Below are positions 16,201 through 23,627 of a stretch of DNA of 64,000 nt, in pieces. A model generated the notes under the pieces. That model was not told the DNA's origin and searched no databases. It saw nothing but the letters and a program-made list of their open reading frames with translations. The stretch's first letter is position 1; each line of letters opens with the position of its first letter. Position numbers and translations under genes: made by a program. The stretch comes from Palauibacter sp022826685. GTDB taxonomy: Bacteria > Gemmatimonadota > Gemmatimonadetes > Palauibacterales > Palauibacteraceae. Where the stretch lies: the NCBI RefSeq assembly GCF_965221685.1, contig NZ_OZ244907.1. One strand, given 5' to 3'.

Positions 16201-18405
16201 ATGCGGTTCCGAACGCTCGTCGTCGTCGGGCTCGGAGCCTGCGCTCCGCAGCCGGAACCGGAGGAAGGCGTCGGCGGCGCTTCGCGGCGCGACTCGGCGG
16301 GGGTGGCGATCGCCGACAACGAGGCGCTCGACGCGCCGTTCGGGGGCGGCGCGGCGCACATCGCCGATCTCATGACGCCGGACAGCGCACTCACGGCACT
16401 TCCGTGGGGCGTGGCGGTGGACCCGATGGCCGGGCGCATCCATGTCGCCGACGTGACGGGCGCACGGGTCGCCGTCTTCGACGCCTCGGGCGCCTTCGTG
16501 GAGGCGCTGGGGCGGGCGGGCGAGGGTCTGGGCGAGTTTCGTGGAGTGTCCGCGCTGACGCTGGCGCCGGGGAGGACGCTCGTGGCACTCGATGCGAGGC
16601 GGGGTGTGCTCAGCCGCTGGTCCCCGGAGGGAGCGTTCGAAGGGGAGGAGCGGCTGCCGGCGAGCTACTGGGGACCGGGCTTCGCGGTCGGCGAGGGTGG
16701 GGCGGCGGACTGGTTCGCGACCGTGGGTTCGGTCACGGCGGATCTGTCGATGGACCAGACGCTCGCGGTGCATACGCCGCGCGGAGCCGAACCGGTCCAC
16801 GTCGTGCGGCGGGAGCTGTCGCTCATGGAACTGCCGTGCGCCTCCATGCCCGCCCCGAAGGTGTTCGCGCCGGACGTGGTGTGGGCGAGCCGCGGCGACA
16901 CGCTCTGGTTCGTGAACGGGGCCGGCTTCCGCATCGATGCCTTCGCGCGAGGAGCGGTCTTCGCCAGTGTGCGCCGGGCGGCGGCCCCTGCGATCCCGGT
17001 CACTCGAGGCATGGCGATGGCGTCGCTCTCGTTCGGCCCGGGCCCGTACGGGAGTCTCATGCGGCAGTGCGGCGTGAGCGCCGGGGAAGTGGTCGACGCC
17101 ACCGGGTACGAGGATGTCTTGTCTCCCATCGTCGGATTCACGCCCGATCCGGCCGGCGGGCTGTGGGTGTCGCGGCGGGTGCGCGGCCTCCTCCCCGAGG
17201 TCATCGATGTGATGGGAGCCGGAGGCGAATACCTGGGGACGCTCGACATCCCCGCCATTCCCGTCGGATTCGCGTCGCCGTCGCGGCTGGTGACGGTGCG
17301 GCCGGTGATGGAGACGGGAGAGGTTCGCGTGTCGCTGTATGAAGTGGGGGCGGAACGCCGTGCGGCGGCGCCAGGCGTGGTGACCGCCGAGGCGGCAGGC
17401 GCCAGGGGCGCGCAGGGTGGGGCCGTGTCGGGCGGGGGCGGGCCCTCGGGTGGGAGCGCCCCCCGGGGGATTGGGTCGGTGCTGCGCGTAACCACGCAAT
17501 CGCGCGCCGCCGCCGAATCGGCCCCGCCACGGCGACTGCCAGAGCCCAACCCGGCGGGTCTGCGCGAGTTCAGCGACTGCGACTACTGCCCGGTCATGGT
17601 GGAACTGCCGCCGGGCGGGTTCGTGATGGGGCGGGCCGAGGGCGAGGACCGGCGCCTGGGGCTCGACAGGGAGCCGAAGCGGCCGGAGTTCACGCGAGAG
17701 AGGGAGCGTCCGCGGGTACAGGTCGAGTTCGGACGCCGGTTCGCCATCGGAAAATACGAGGTCACGTTCGACGAATGGGACCGGTGCGTGGCCGAGAGAG
17801 GATGCGACTACGAGCCCACCGACAGGGGATGGGGACGGGGAGACCGTCCCGTGGTCCACGTCTCCCTCCTCGACGCCGAGACGTACCTCGCCTGGCTGAG
17901 GGAGACGACCGGCCGGCCGTACCGGCTGCCGAGCAGCGCGGAGTGGGAATACGCGGCCCGCGCGGGGACGACGACCGCCCGCTGGTGGGGAGACGAAGTC
18001 GGGCGCGGACACGCGGTGTGCGACGAGTGCGGGCTCGAGTGGGAGGTGGGGTCCACCGCGCCCACGGGATCGCTGCCGCCCAATCCGTGGGGACTGCACG
18101 ACATGCTCGGCAACGTGTCCGAACTCGTGGCCGACTGCTGGACGGCCACCTACGCGGAGGTGCCCGCCGACGGCTCGCCCGTCCGCGAAGCGTCTCCCCA
18201 CTGGAGCGAAGGCCGCTGCCTCCGTCCCACGTGGCGGGGCGGCGCGTTCAGCTACTTCCGCTGGACCGTGCGCTCCGCGTGGCGCAGCGGCGGCAGCATT
18301 CTGGCCACCGCCGAAGAGCGCCACGCCCACGCGCAGGTCGGTGGCGGGACGGGCTTCCGAGTCGCCCTCACCCTCGATCCGGGCCAGCCGGACCCCGCCC
18401 GCTAG
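16201..18405 (+). CDS. Lipoprotein: six-bladed beta-propeller fused to a formylglycine-generating-enzyme-type domain
   Basis: 734 residues. A short signal ends in the lipobox LGAC (cysteine at residue 14). Residues ~30-390 look like an NHL/6-bladed propeller (WGVAVDPMAGRIHVADV, GEFRGVSALTLAPG). A glycine- and alanine-rich linker leads to an FGE/SUMF1-type domain from ~455: PPGGFVMG, KYEVTFDEWDRC, RPVVHVSLLDAETYLAWL, YRLPSSAEWEYAARAG, NPWGLHDMLGNVSELVADCW, RGGAF and GGGTGFRV, the usual order for this fold. I cannot locate the paired catalytic cysteines of true sulfatase-activating enzymes with confidence, so it may be a non-catalytic relative used for binding or another modification. Last gene of the PadR operon. 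Confidence 0.8.
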   Translation: MRFRTLVVVGLGACAPQPEPEEGVGGASRRDSAGVAIADNEALDAPFGGGAAHIADLMTPDSALTALPWGVAVDPMAGRIHVADVTGARVAVFDASGAFVEALGRAGEGLGEFRGVSALTLAPGRTLVALDARRGVLSRWSPEGAFEGEERLPASYWGPGFAVGEGGAADWFATVGSVTADLSMDQTLAVHTPRGAEPVHVVRRELSLMELPCASMPAPKVFAPDVVWASRGDTLWFVNGAGFRIDAFARGAVFASVRRAAAPAIPVTRGMAMASLSFGPGPYGSLMRQCGVSAGEVVDATGYEDVLSPIVGFTPDPAGGLWVSRRVRGLLPEVIDVMGAGGEYLGTLDIPAIPVGFASPSRLVTVRPVMETGEVRVSLYEVGAERRAAAPGVVTAEAAGARGAQGGAVSGGGGPSGGSAPRGIGSVLRVTTQSRAAAESAPPRRLPEPNPAGLREFSDCDYCPVMVELPPGGFVMGRAEGEDRRLGLDREPKRPEFTRERERPRVQVEFGRRFAIGKYEVTFDEWDRCVAERGCDYEPTDRGWGRGDRPVVHVSLLDAETYLAWLRETTGRPYRLPSSAEWEYAARAGTTTARWWGDEVGRGHAVCDECGLEWEVGSTAPTGSLPPNPWGLHDMLGNVSELVADCWTATYAEVPADGSPVREASPHWSEGRCLRPTWRGGAFSYFRWTVRSAWRSGGSILATAEERHAHAQVGGGTGFRVALTLDPGQPDPAR

Positions 18406-18436
18406 CCAATCCCGCCGACTCCCGGGCCCGGCCCGG

Positions 18437-18466
18437 TTGCACCGGCCCCGCGGCCCGTTCTAGACT
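18437..18466 (+). promoter_or_regulatory. Possible promoter of the CO-dehydrogenase-like operon
   Basis: TTGCAC at 18437-18442 and TAGACT at 18461-18466 are separated by 18 bases and match the -35/-10 consensus only partly (three and four of six). They lie about 90 bases before the first gene, in a 149-base gap. The sigma-factor preferences of this organism are unknown, so this is weak evidence. Confidence 0.3.
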
Positions 18467-18474
18467 GAATCCCC

Positions 18475-18493
18475 CCGGCCGACGGGCGGCCGG
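18475..18493 (+). other. GC-rich stem-loop in the leader of the CO-dehydrogenase-like operon
   Basis: CCGGCCG and CGGCCGG pair perfectly around a five-base loop (ACGGG). No T-run follows, so it is not a normal intrinsic terminator. It could be a leader structure or a remnant terminator of the upstream lipoprotein gene. Confidence 0.35.
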
Positions 18494-18554
18494 ATGAGTC
18501 CCGTTCCGGGAGCTCCATCGGCGCTCCCGCCGGCACAGGATCAGGAGTGGCCGC

Positions 18555-19022
18555 ATGAAGCGCATCTCCATGACCGTGAACGGGGTTCGGCACGAGGCGG
18601 ACGTCGAACCCCGCACCCTCCTTGTTCATTTCATCCGCGAACAACTCGAACTGACCGGCACCAACGTGGGCTGCGACACGTCCTCGTGCGGCGCCTGCAC
18701 GATTCTGATGGACGGCCAGTCGGCGAAGTCGTGTACCGTGCTCGCCGTCCAGGCGGATGGCGCGGAGGTGACGACCGTCGAGGGTCTCGCGTCGAACGGC
18801 GACTGGCACCCCGTCCAGAAGGCGTTCCACGAGCAGCACGGCCTCCAGTGCGGGTTCTGCACGCCCGGGATGATGATGGCTGCGGTGGGATACCTGGATG
18901 AGAACCCGTCCCCATCGGAGGACGAGGTCCGGCTCGCGCTGGAGGGCAACCTCTGCCGGTGCACCGGCTACCACAACATCGTCAAGGCGGTGCTCGCGGC
19001 CGCCGACGACATGGGCTCTTAG
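18555..19022 (+). CDS. [2Fe-2S] subunit of a CO-dehydrogenase/xanthine-oxidase-family enzyme (CoxS-like)
   Basis: 155 residues, the standard length for the small iron-sulfur subunit of molybdenum hydroxylases. The plant-type ferredoxin cluster reads GCDTSSCGACTILMDG, with a later Cys in SAKSCTVL. The C-terminal cluster reads CGFCTPGM and CRCTGYHNIV. The subunit passes electrons from the molybdenum site to the flavin subunit. ATG 18555 is preceded by AGGAG. The L subunit starts 15 bases downstream and the M subunit follows, giving the order S-L-M. Confidence 0.95.
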   Translation: MKRISMTVNGVRHEADVEPRTLLVHFIREQLELTGTNVGCDTSSCGACTILMDGQSAKSCTVLAVQADGAEVTTVEGLASNGDWHPVQKAFHEQHGLQCGFCTPGMMMAAVGYLDENPSPSEDEVRLALEGNLCRCTGYHNIVKAVLAAADDMGS

Positions 19023-19037
19023 GCGAGGAGAGAGAAC

Positions 19038-21404
19038 ATGGCGACGGCTGAGAAATACGTTGGCGGCGGGGTCCCACGGAAAGAGGATCCCAAGCTGATC
19101 ACGGGGCAGGGCCAGTTCCTGGAGGGCCTCACGCTGCCCGGCATGCTTCACGCGGCGCTCGTGCGGAGTCCGCACGGGTCGGCGCGCATCAACTCGGTGG
19201 ACGTTTCCGCCGCCGCGGCCGCGGAGGGCGTGGTCGCCGCGTACAGCGGGGCCGATCTCGCCGACGAATGGGCGGCGGGGCTGCCCATGGCATGGCCCGT
19301 GACGGACGACATCAGGATCCCCGATCACTGGCCGGTGGCGCAGGATGTCGCGCGCTACGTGGGCGATGCGGTCGCGGTCGTCGTCGCGACGAGCCGCAAC
19401 GCGGCGCTCGACGCGGCGGAACTCGTGGAGGTTGACTACGAGGTGCTCGACGCCGTCGTGGACGTGGAGGCGGCGGTGGCCGATGGTGCCCCGCGCGTGC
19501 ACGAGTCGTTCGACGACAACAAGAGCTACACCTGGGCGCTGACGAACGGCGAGGTGGATGAGGCGTTCGCGAAGGCGGACGTCGTCGTCAAGGAGCGCTA
19601 CACGCAGCCGCGGCTGATCCCGAACGCTATGGAGCCGCGCGCCGTCGTCGCGCAGCCCGTCCCCTCGACGGGCGACTTCACGGTGTGGTCCACGACGCAG
19701 ATTCCCCACGTCGCGAAGGTGCTGTTCGCGCTCACGCTGGGGATCCCCGAGTCGCAGATCCGGGTCATCGCGCCCTCCGACGTGGGCGGCGGCTTCGGCT
19801 CGAAGCTGAACGTGTACGCCGAGGAGGCGCTCTGCATCGCCCTCGCGCGCCGCCTGGGGAAGCCGGTCAAGTGGGTCGCCGGCCGCAGCGAGGGATACCT
19901 CGCCACGATTCACGGCCGCGACCAGGTCCAGGAGATCGAGATCGCGGCGACCTCCGACGGCGACATCCTCGGATACCGCGTCCACATCCTCGCGGCCATG
20001 GGCGCCTACCTGCAGCTCGTGGCGCCGGGGGTGCCGCTCCTGGGCGCCTTCCTCTACTGCGGCTGCTACGGCGGTGAGGCGTACCACTTCGAGTGCACGG
20101 GCGTGTTCACGAACACGACTCCGACGGACGCCTACCGGGGCGCGGGCCGGCCGGAGGCGACCTACGCCATCGAGCGGGCGATCGACTCGCTCGCGCGGGA
20201 GGTCGGTGTGGACCCGGCGGAGATCCGGCGGCGGAACTTCCTCCCGGCCGGCGACATGGTGCAGAGCCCGGGCGGGCTCGCCTTCGACTCGGCCGACTAC
20301 GAGCCCGCGCTCGACCGGGCGCTGGAACTGCTGGACTACGACGGGTTCCGGAGCGACCAGACGGAGCGCAGGGAGGGAGGGGGCAGCAGGCAGATCGGCG
20401 TCGGGTTCTCGTCCTACGTGGAAATCTGCGGGCTCGCGCCCTCGCAGGTGCTCGCCTCGCTGAAGTACGCCGCCGGCGGCTGGGACGCGGCGACGGTGCG
20501 CATGCTGCCGACCGGAAAGGCGGAGGTCGTGACGGGCAGTTCGCCGCACGGGCAGGGGCACGTGACCTCGTGGTCCCAGATCGCGGCGGACGCGCTCGGG
20601 ATACCGTACGAGGACGTCACGGTCCTCCACGGGGACACGCACGTGGCGCCGCACGGGATGAACACCTACGGGAGCCGCAGCCTCGCGGTGGCGGGGGTCG
20701 CGGTCCACAACGCGTGCGACCGGGTGGTAGACAAGGCGAGGGGGCTCGCGGCGCACCTGCTCGAAGTGGCGCCGGAGGATCTCGAGTACGAGGCGGGGAC
20801 CTTCTCGGTGAAGGGCGTCCCGGACCGCACGAAGTCGATGCCGGAACTCGCGTTCGCGGCGTGGACGGCCCACAGCCTGCCGGAGGACTCGGAGCCCGGG
20901 CTCGAGGCGAGCTGCGTGTACGACCCGCCGAACTTCACCTTCCCCTTCGGCACGCACGTGGCCGTCGTGGAAGTGGACACGGAGACGGGCGCCGTGGATC
21001 TCGTCCGCTACATCGCGGTGGACGACTGCGGGCCGGTGATCAACCCCGTCATCGTGGACGGCCAGGTGCACGGCGGCGTGGCGCAGGGGATCGCGGCCGC
21101 GCTGTACGAGGAGGCGACGTACGCGGAGGACGGGACGCTCGAGACCTCGTCGATGGTCAACTATCTCGTGCCCTCGGCGGCGGAGTTCCCGTCCTTCGAG
21201 ACGGATCGGACGGTGACGCCGAGCACCTCGAACCCCATGGGAGTGAAGGGGATCGGCGAGGCGGGGACGATCGGGTCCGCGCCGGCGGTGATCAACGCGA
21301 TCGTGGATGCGCTCTCGCATCTCGGCGTGACGGACGTCCCGATGCCGGCGAGTCCGGAACGGGTGTGGCGAGCGATTCAGGCGGCCCAGGGAGGTGAGGC
21401 ATGA
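19038..21404 (+). CDS. Molybdopterin catalytic subunit, form II CO-dehydrogenase-like (CoxL family)
   Basis: 788 residues of the aldehyde-oxidase/xanthine-dehydrogenase molybdenum-binding family. The active-site loop at residues 365-371 reads AYRGAGR, the form II signature. True CO dehydrogenases (form I) have AYxCSFR with the catalytic cysteine, which is absent here. GGGFGSK, GQGHVTSWSQIAADALG and VKGIGEAGTIG are cofactor-binding motifs, the last carrying the conserved glutamate. Form II enzymes oxidise varied substrates, often aldehydes or N-heterocycles, so CO oxidation should not be assumed. The gene ends in a 4-base ATGA overlap with the FAD subunit. Confidence 0.93.
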   Translation: MATAEKYVGGGVPRKEDPKLITGQGQFLEGLTLPGMLHAALVRSPHGSARINSVDVSAAAAAEGVVAAYSGADLADEWAAGLPMAWPVTDDIRIPDHWPVAQDVARYVGDAVAVVVATSRNAALDAAELVEVDYEVLDAVVDVEAAVADGAPRVHESFDDNKSYTWALTNGEVDEAFAKADVVVKERYTQPRLIPNAMEPRAVVAQPVPSTGDFTVWSTTQIPHVAKVLFALTLGIPESQIRVIAPSDVGGGFGSKLNVYAEEALCIALARRLGKPVKWVAGRSEGYLATIHGRDQVQEIEIAATSDGDILGYRVHILAAMGAYLQLVAPGVPLLGAFLYCGCYGGEAYHFECTGVFTNTTPTDAYRGAGRPEATYAIERAIDSLAREVGVDPAEIRRRNFLPAGDMVQSPGGLAFDSADYEPALDRALELLDYDGFRSDQTERREGGGSRQIGVGFSSYVEICGLAPSQVLASLKYAAGGWDAATVRMLPTGKAEVVTGSSPHGQGHVTSWSQIAADALGIPYEDVTVLHGDTHVAPHGMNTYGSRSLAVAGVAVHNACDRVVDKARGLAAHLLEVAPEDLEYEAGTFSVKGVPDRTKSMPELAFAAWTAHSLPEDSEPGLEASCVYDPPNFTFPFGTHVAVVEVDTETGAVDLVRYIAVDDCGPVINPVIVDGQVHGGVAQGIAAALYEEATYAEDGTLETSSMVNYLVPSAAEFPSFETDRTVTPSTSNPMGVKGIGEAGTIGSAPAVINAIVDALSHLGVTDVPMPASPERVWRAIQAAQGGEA

Positions 21405-22267
21405 TCCCCGCGTCTTTCGACTACGAGCGCGCTTCGTCTCTCGATGAGGCGCTGAGCCTGCTCGCCGCGGGCGGCGAGGACGCGCGGCCGCTGGCGGGCG
21501 GACATTCGCTTCTTCCGCTCATGCGGCTGCGGCTGGCCCGGCCCTCGCTGCTCGTCGACATCGGCGGCCTGGACGAACTGCGCGGTGTGCGGGACGATGG
21601 CGATTCGGTCACGATCGGAGCCCTGACGACGCACCACGAGGTGGCCGGCGCGACCGCTCTCACGGGCGGGAGCGGTCTCATCGCGAAGGTGGCGGAGGGG
21701 ATCGGCGACCCCCAGGTGCGGCACCGCGGCACGCTCGGCGGTTCCGTGGCGCACGCGGATCCGGCCTCGGATCTGCCGGCGGCGCTGCTCGCGCTCGATG
21801 CCGAGGTCACCCTCGCGGGGCCCGGCGGCACGCGCTCGGTCGCGGCGGCGGACTTCTTCGTCGGCCCGTTCATGTCGGCGGCGGACGATGGCGAGATCGT
21901 GACGGGCGTCCGGGTGCCGAAGCGGGAGGGCTGGGGCAGCGCCTACCAGAAGTTCCAGCGCCGCGCGCAGGACTGGGCGATCGTCGGCGTGGCAGCGGTC
22001 GTGAACTGGACGGACTCCGGCATCGCGGGTGCCGCGATCGGGCTCACGAACATGGGCGGCACGCCACTCAGGGCGCCCGCGGTCGAGGCGGCGCTGACCG
22101 GCGCCTCGGAGAAGGCGCAGATCCTCGCGGCGGCGTCGAAGGTGTCGGAACTCGAGACGCCCCCGGCGGATGAGAACGCGAGTTCGGAGTACCGCCTCCA
22201 CCTGGCGCAGGTGTTGATCGCGCGCGCGGTGGCGGAGGCCGCCGGCTGTCCGGGGATGCAGCGATAG
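21401..22267 (+). CDS. FAD-binding subunit of the CO-dehydrogenase-like enzyme (CoxM-like)
   Basis: 288 residues. The FAD pyrophosphate motif reads AGGHSLLPLMRLR and the second motif TIGALTTHHEV, followed by IGDPQVRHRGTLGGSVAHADPASD; all are characteristic of the medium subunit of molybdenum hydroxylases. It accepts electrons from the iron-sulfur subunit. It overlaps the L subunit by four bases, and its last ~22 bases may overlap the start of the Tat-exported oxidase downstream, which suggests the oxidase is part of the operon. Confidence 0.94.
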   Translation: MIPASFDYERASSLDEALSLLAAGGEDARPLAGGHSLLPLMRLRLARPSLLVDIGGLDELRGVRDDGDSVTIGALTTHHEVAGATALTGGSGLIAKVAEGIGDPQVRHRGTLGGSVAHADPASDLPAALLALDAEVTLAGPGGTRSVAAADFFVGPFMSAADDGEIVTGVRVPKREGWGSAYQKFQRRAQDWAIVGVAAVVNWTDSGIAGAAIGLTNMGGTPLRAPAVEAALTGASEKAQILAAASKVSELETPPADENASSEYRLHLAQVLIARAVAEAAGCPGMQR

Positions 22268-23619
22268 CGGTCAGCCGCCGGGACTTCATCGTCGCGGGTG
22301 GTGGCGCCCTCGCCTCCCTCTCTCTGGGCACGGGGTGCTCGGACGGCGGGATGGGTCCGGTCGTCAGCGTGCCTCCCGCGCCGCCCCCGCCGCCGCCGCC
22401 ACCACCCCCACCGCCCCCACCGCCGCCACCGCCGCCGCCGCCCGGAGATCGGGTAGACGTGATCGTGGTGGGCGCCGGGCTGTCCGGGCTCGTCGCCGCA
22501 TACGAGCTGGTCCGGGCGGGGCACGACGTCAGGGTTCTGGAAGCACGAGGCGCCGCCGGGGGCCGGGCGCAGACGCTTCGCGAGCCCTTCGACGACGGGC
22601 TCATCGCCGAATCCGGCCCGGCCCGTATCCCGCCCGACCACGATCGAACGCTCGGCTACATCGACCACTTCGGCATCGAGACCTCTCTCTTCTACACGCA
22701 GGAAGGCGAGTACCTCATCGTTCCGGAGCAGGGGGACCGCTACCGGGAGACGCCGGACGTCTTCCTGCGCGGGGGGCGGGATGCGTGGTTCAAGATTCCG
22801 GCCGGGACCGACGCCTTGCCGCTGGCGTTCGCCGAAGCGCTCGGAGACCGCGTGCGGAACGACTCGCCGGTGACGAGGGTGGTCCGGGACGATGCCGGCG
22901 TGGTGGCCACATACGGCACCGGCGGCGCCGCGGCGGAACTGAGGGGCGACCGCCTCATCTGCACCGTCCCCCTCCCCGTCATCGACAGGATCGCCTTCGA
23001 CCCCGTCCTTTCGGCGGCGAAGCGGGCGGCCTTCGCGGCCACCTCCTACGAGGATGTCACCCGCGTCTACGTTCAGTATGCGGAGCGGGCGTGGGAGGAT
23101 CGCGGCTTGAACGGATGGGGACTGTCGTTCGTGGACGGGTTCTCGGAGTTCTGGCATCCCACCTGGAACCAGGAGGGGCCTCGGGGGATTCTGATGTCCT
23201 ACATGTTCGGAGACATGGCGCGCGCGGTTGCGGCGATGGAAGCCGGCGCCATCGTGCCCGAGTTCATCGACCGCTTCAATGACCTGTTCCCCGGCTCGAG
23301 CGAGGTCGCGGAGCGGGGGACCCACTTCGCTTGGGAGCATCAGCCCTGGATCGGGGCTGCCTACACCCAGTACGATCCCCCGTTTTCGGAGCGCCCGGAA
23401 CTTGCATCGCCCGAGGGCCCCATTCACTTCGCGGGCGAGCACGCCTCGGGGGAGCGAGGATGGATGCAGGGGGCCCTCCAGTCGGGCCTCCGGGCCGCCT
23501 CGGAGATCGACGCGACCGTGTCGGGGGAGCGCGCCCGCGCGGCCGTGGCGATCTCGCGGCGGCGGTGCGTGCGCCGTTTCGCGCCCGGCCTCCACGCGCC
23601 CGAATGGCTGGCGGCGTGA
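22246..23619 (+). CDS. Tat-exported FAD amine oxidase (flavin monoamine oxidase family), probable CTG start
   Basis: The first ATG in frame (22351) would begin after the targeting signal. Upstream in the same open frame the sequence encodes SRRDFIVAGGGALASLSLG followed by TGC, a twin-arginine motif, a hydrophobic core and a lipobox-like cysteine. No ATG, GTG or TTG is available before it; a CTG at 22246 with GGAGG at 22234-22238 is the best candidate, giving about 457 residues. A run of 21 prolines (22381-22443) separates the signal from the FAD-binding Rossmann motif VIVVGAGLSGLVAAYEL, with GGRAQTL following. The C-terminus has the second FAD segment (HFAGEHAS) and GWMQGALQSG. It probably oxidises an amine outside the cytoplasm; the substrate is unknown. 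Confidence 0.8.
   Translation: MSGDAAIAVSRRDFIVAGGGALASLSLGTGCSDGGMGPVVSVPPAPPPPPPPPPPPPPPPPPPPPPGDRVDVIVVGAGLSGLVAAYELVRAGHDVRVLEARGAAGGRAQTLREPFDDGLIAESGPARIPPDHDRTLGYIDHFGIETSLFYTQEGEYLIVPEQGDRYRETPDVFLRGGRDAWFKIPAGTDALPLAFAEALGDRVRNDSPVTRVVRDDAGVVATYGTGGAAAELRGDRLICTVPLPVIDRIAFDPVLSAAKRAAFAATSYEDVTRVYVQYAERAWEDRGLNGWGLSFVDGFSEFWHPTWNQEGPRGILMSYMFGDMARAVAAMEAGAIVPEFIDRFNDLFPGSSEVAERGTHFAWEHQPWIGAAYTQYDPPFSERPELASPEGPIHFAGEHASGERGWMQGALQSGLRAASEIDATVSGERARAAVAISRRRCVRRFAPGLHAPEWLAA
22381..22443 (+). repeat. Proline-codon run (21 consecutive Pro codons) in the amine oxidase gene
   Basis: Twenty-one consecutive CCN codons with mixed third bases form a low-complexity linker between signal sequence and catalytic domain. 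The mixed codons argue against very recent slippage. Long proline runs slow translation unless EF-P acts, so this may affect expression. Confidence 0.9.
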
Positions 23620-23627
23620 CGCGGTAG

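Noticed and set aside
18555..22267. True aerobic CO dehydrogenase (coxSLM)
   Set aside because: The catalytic loop is AYRGAGR (form II) and lacks the cysteine of form I, so CO oxidation is not supported.
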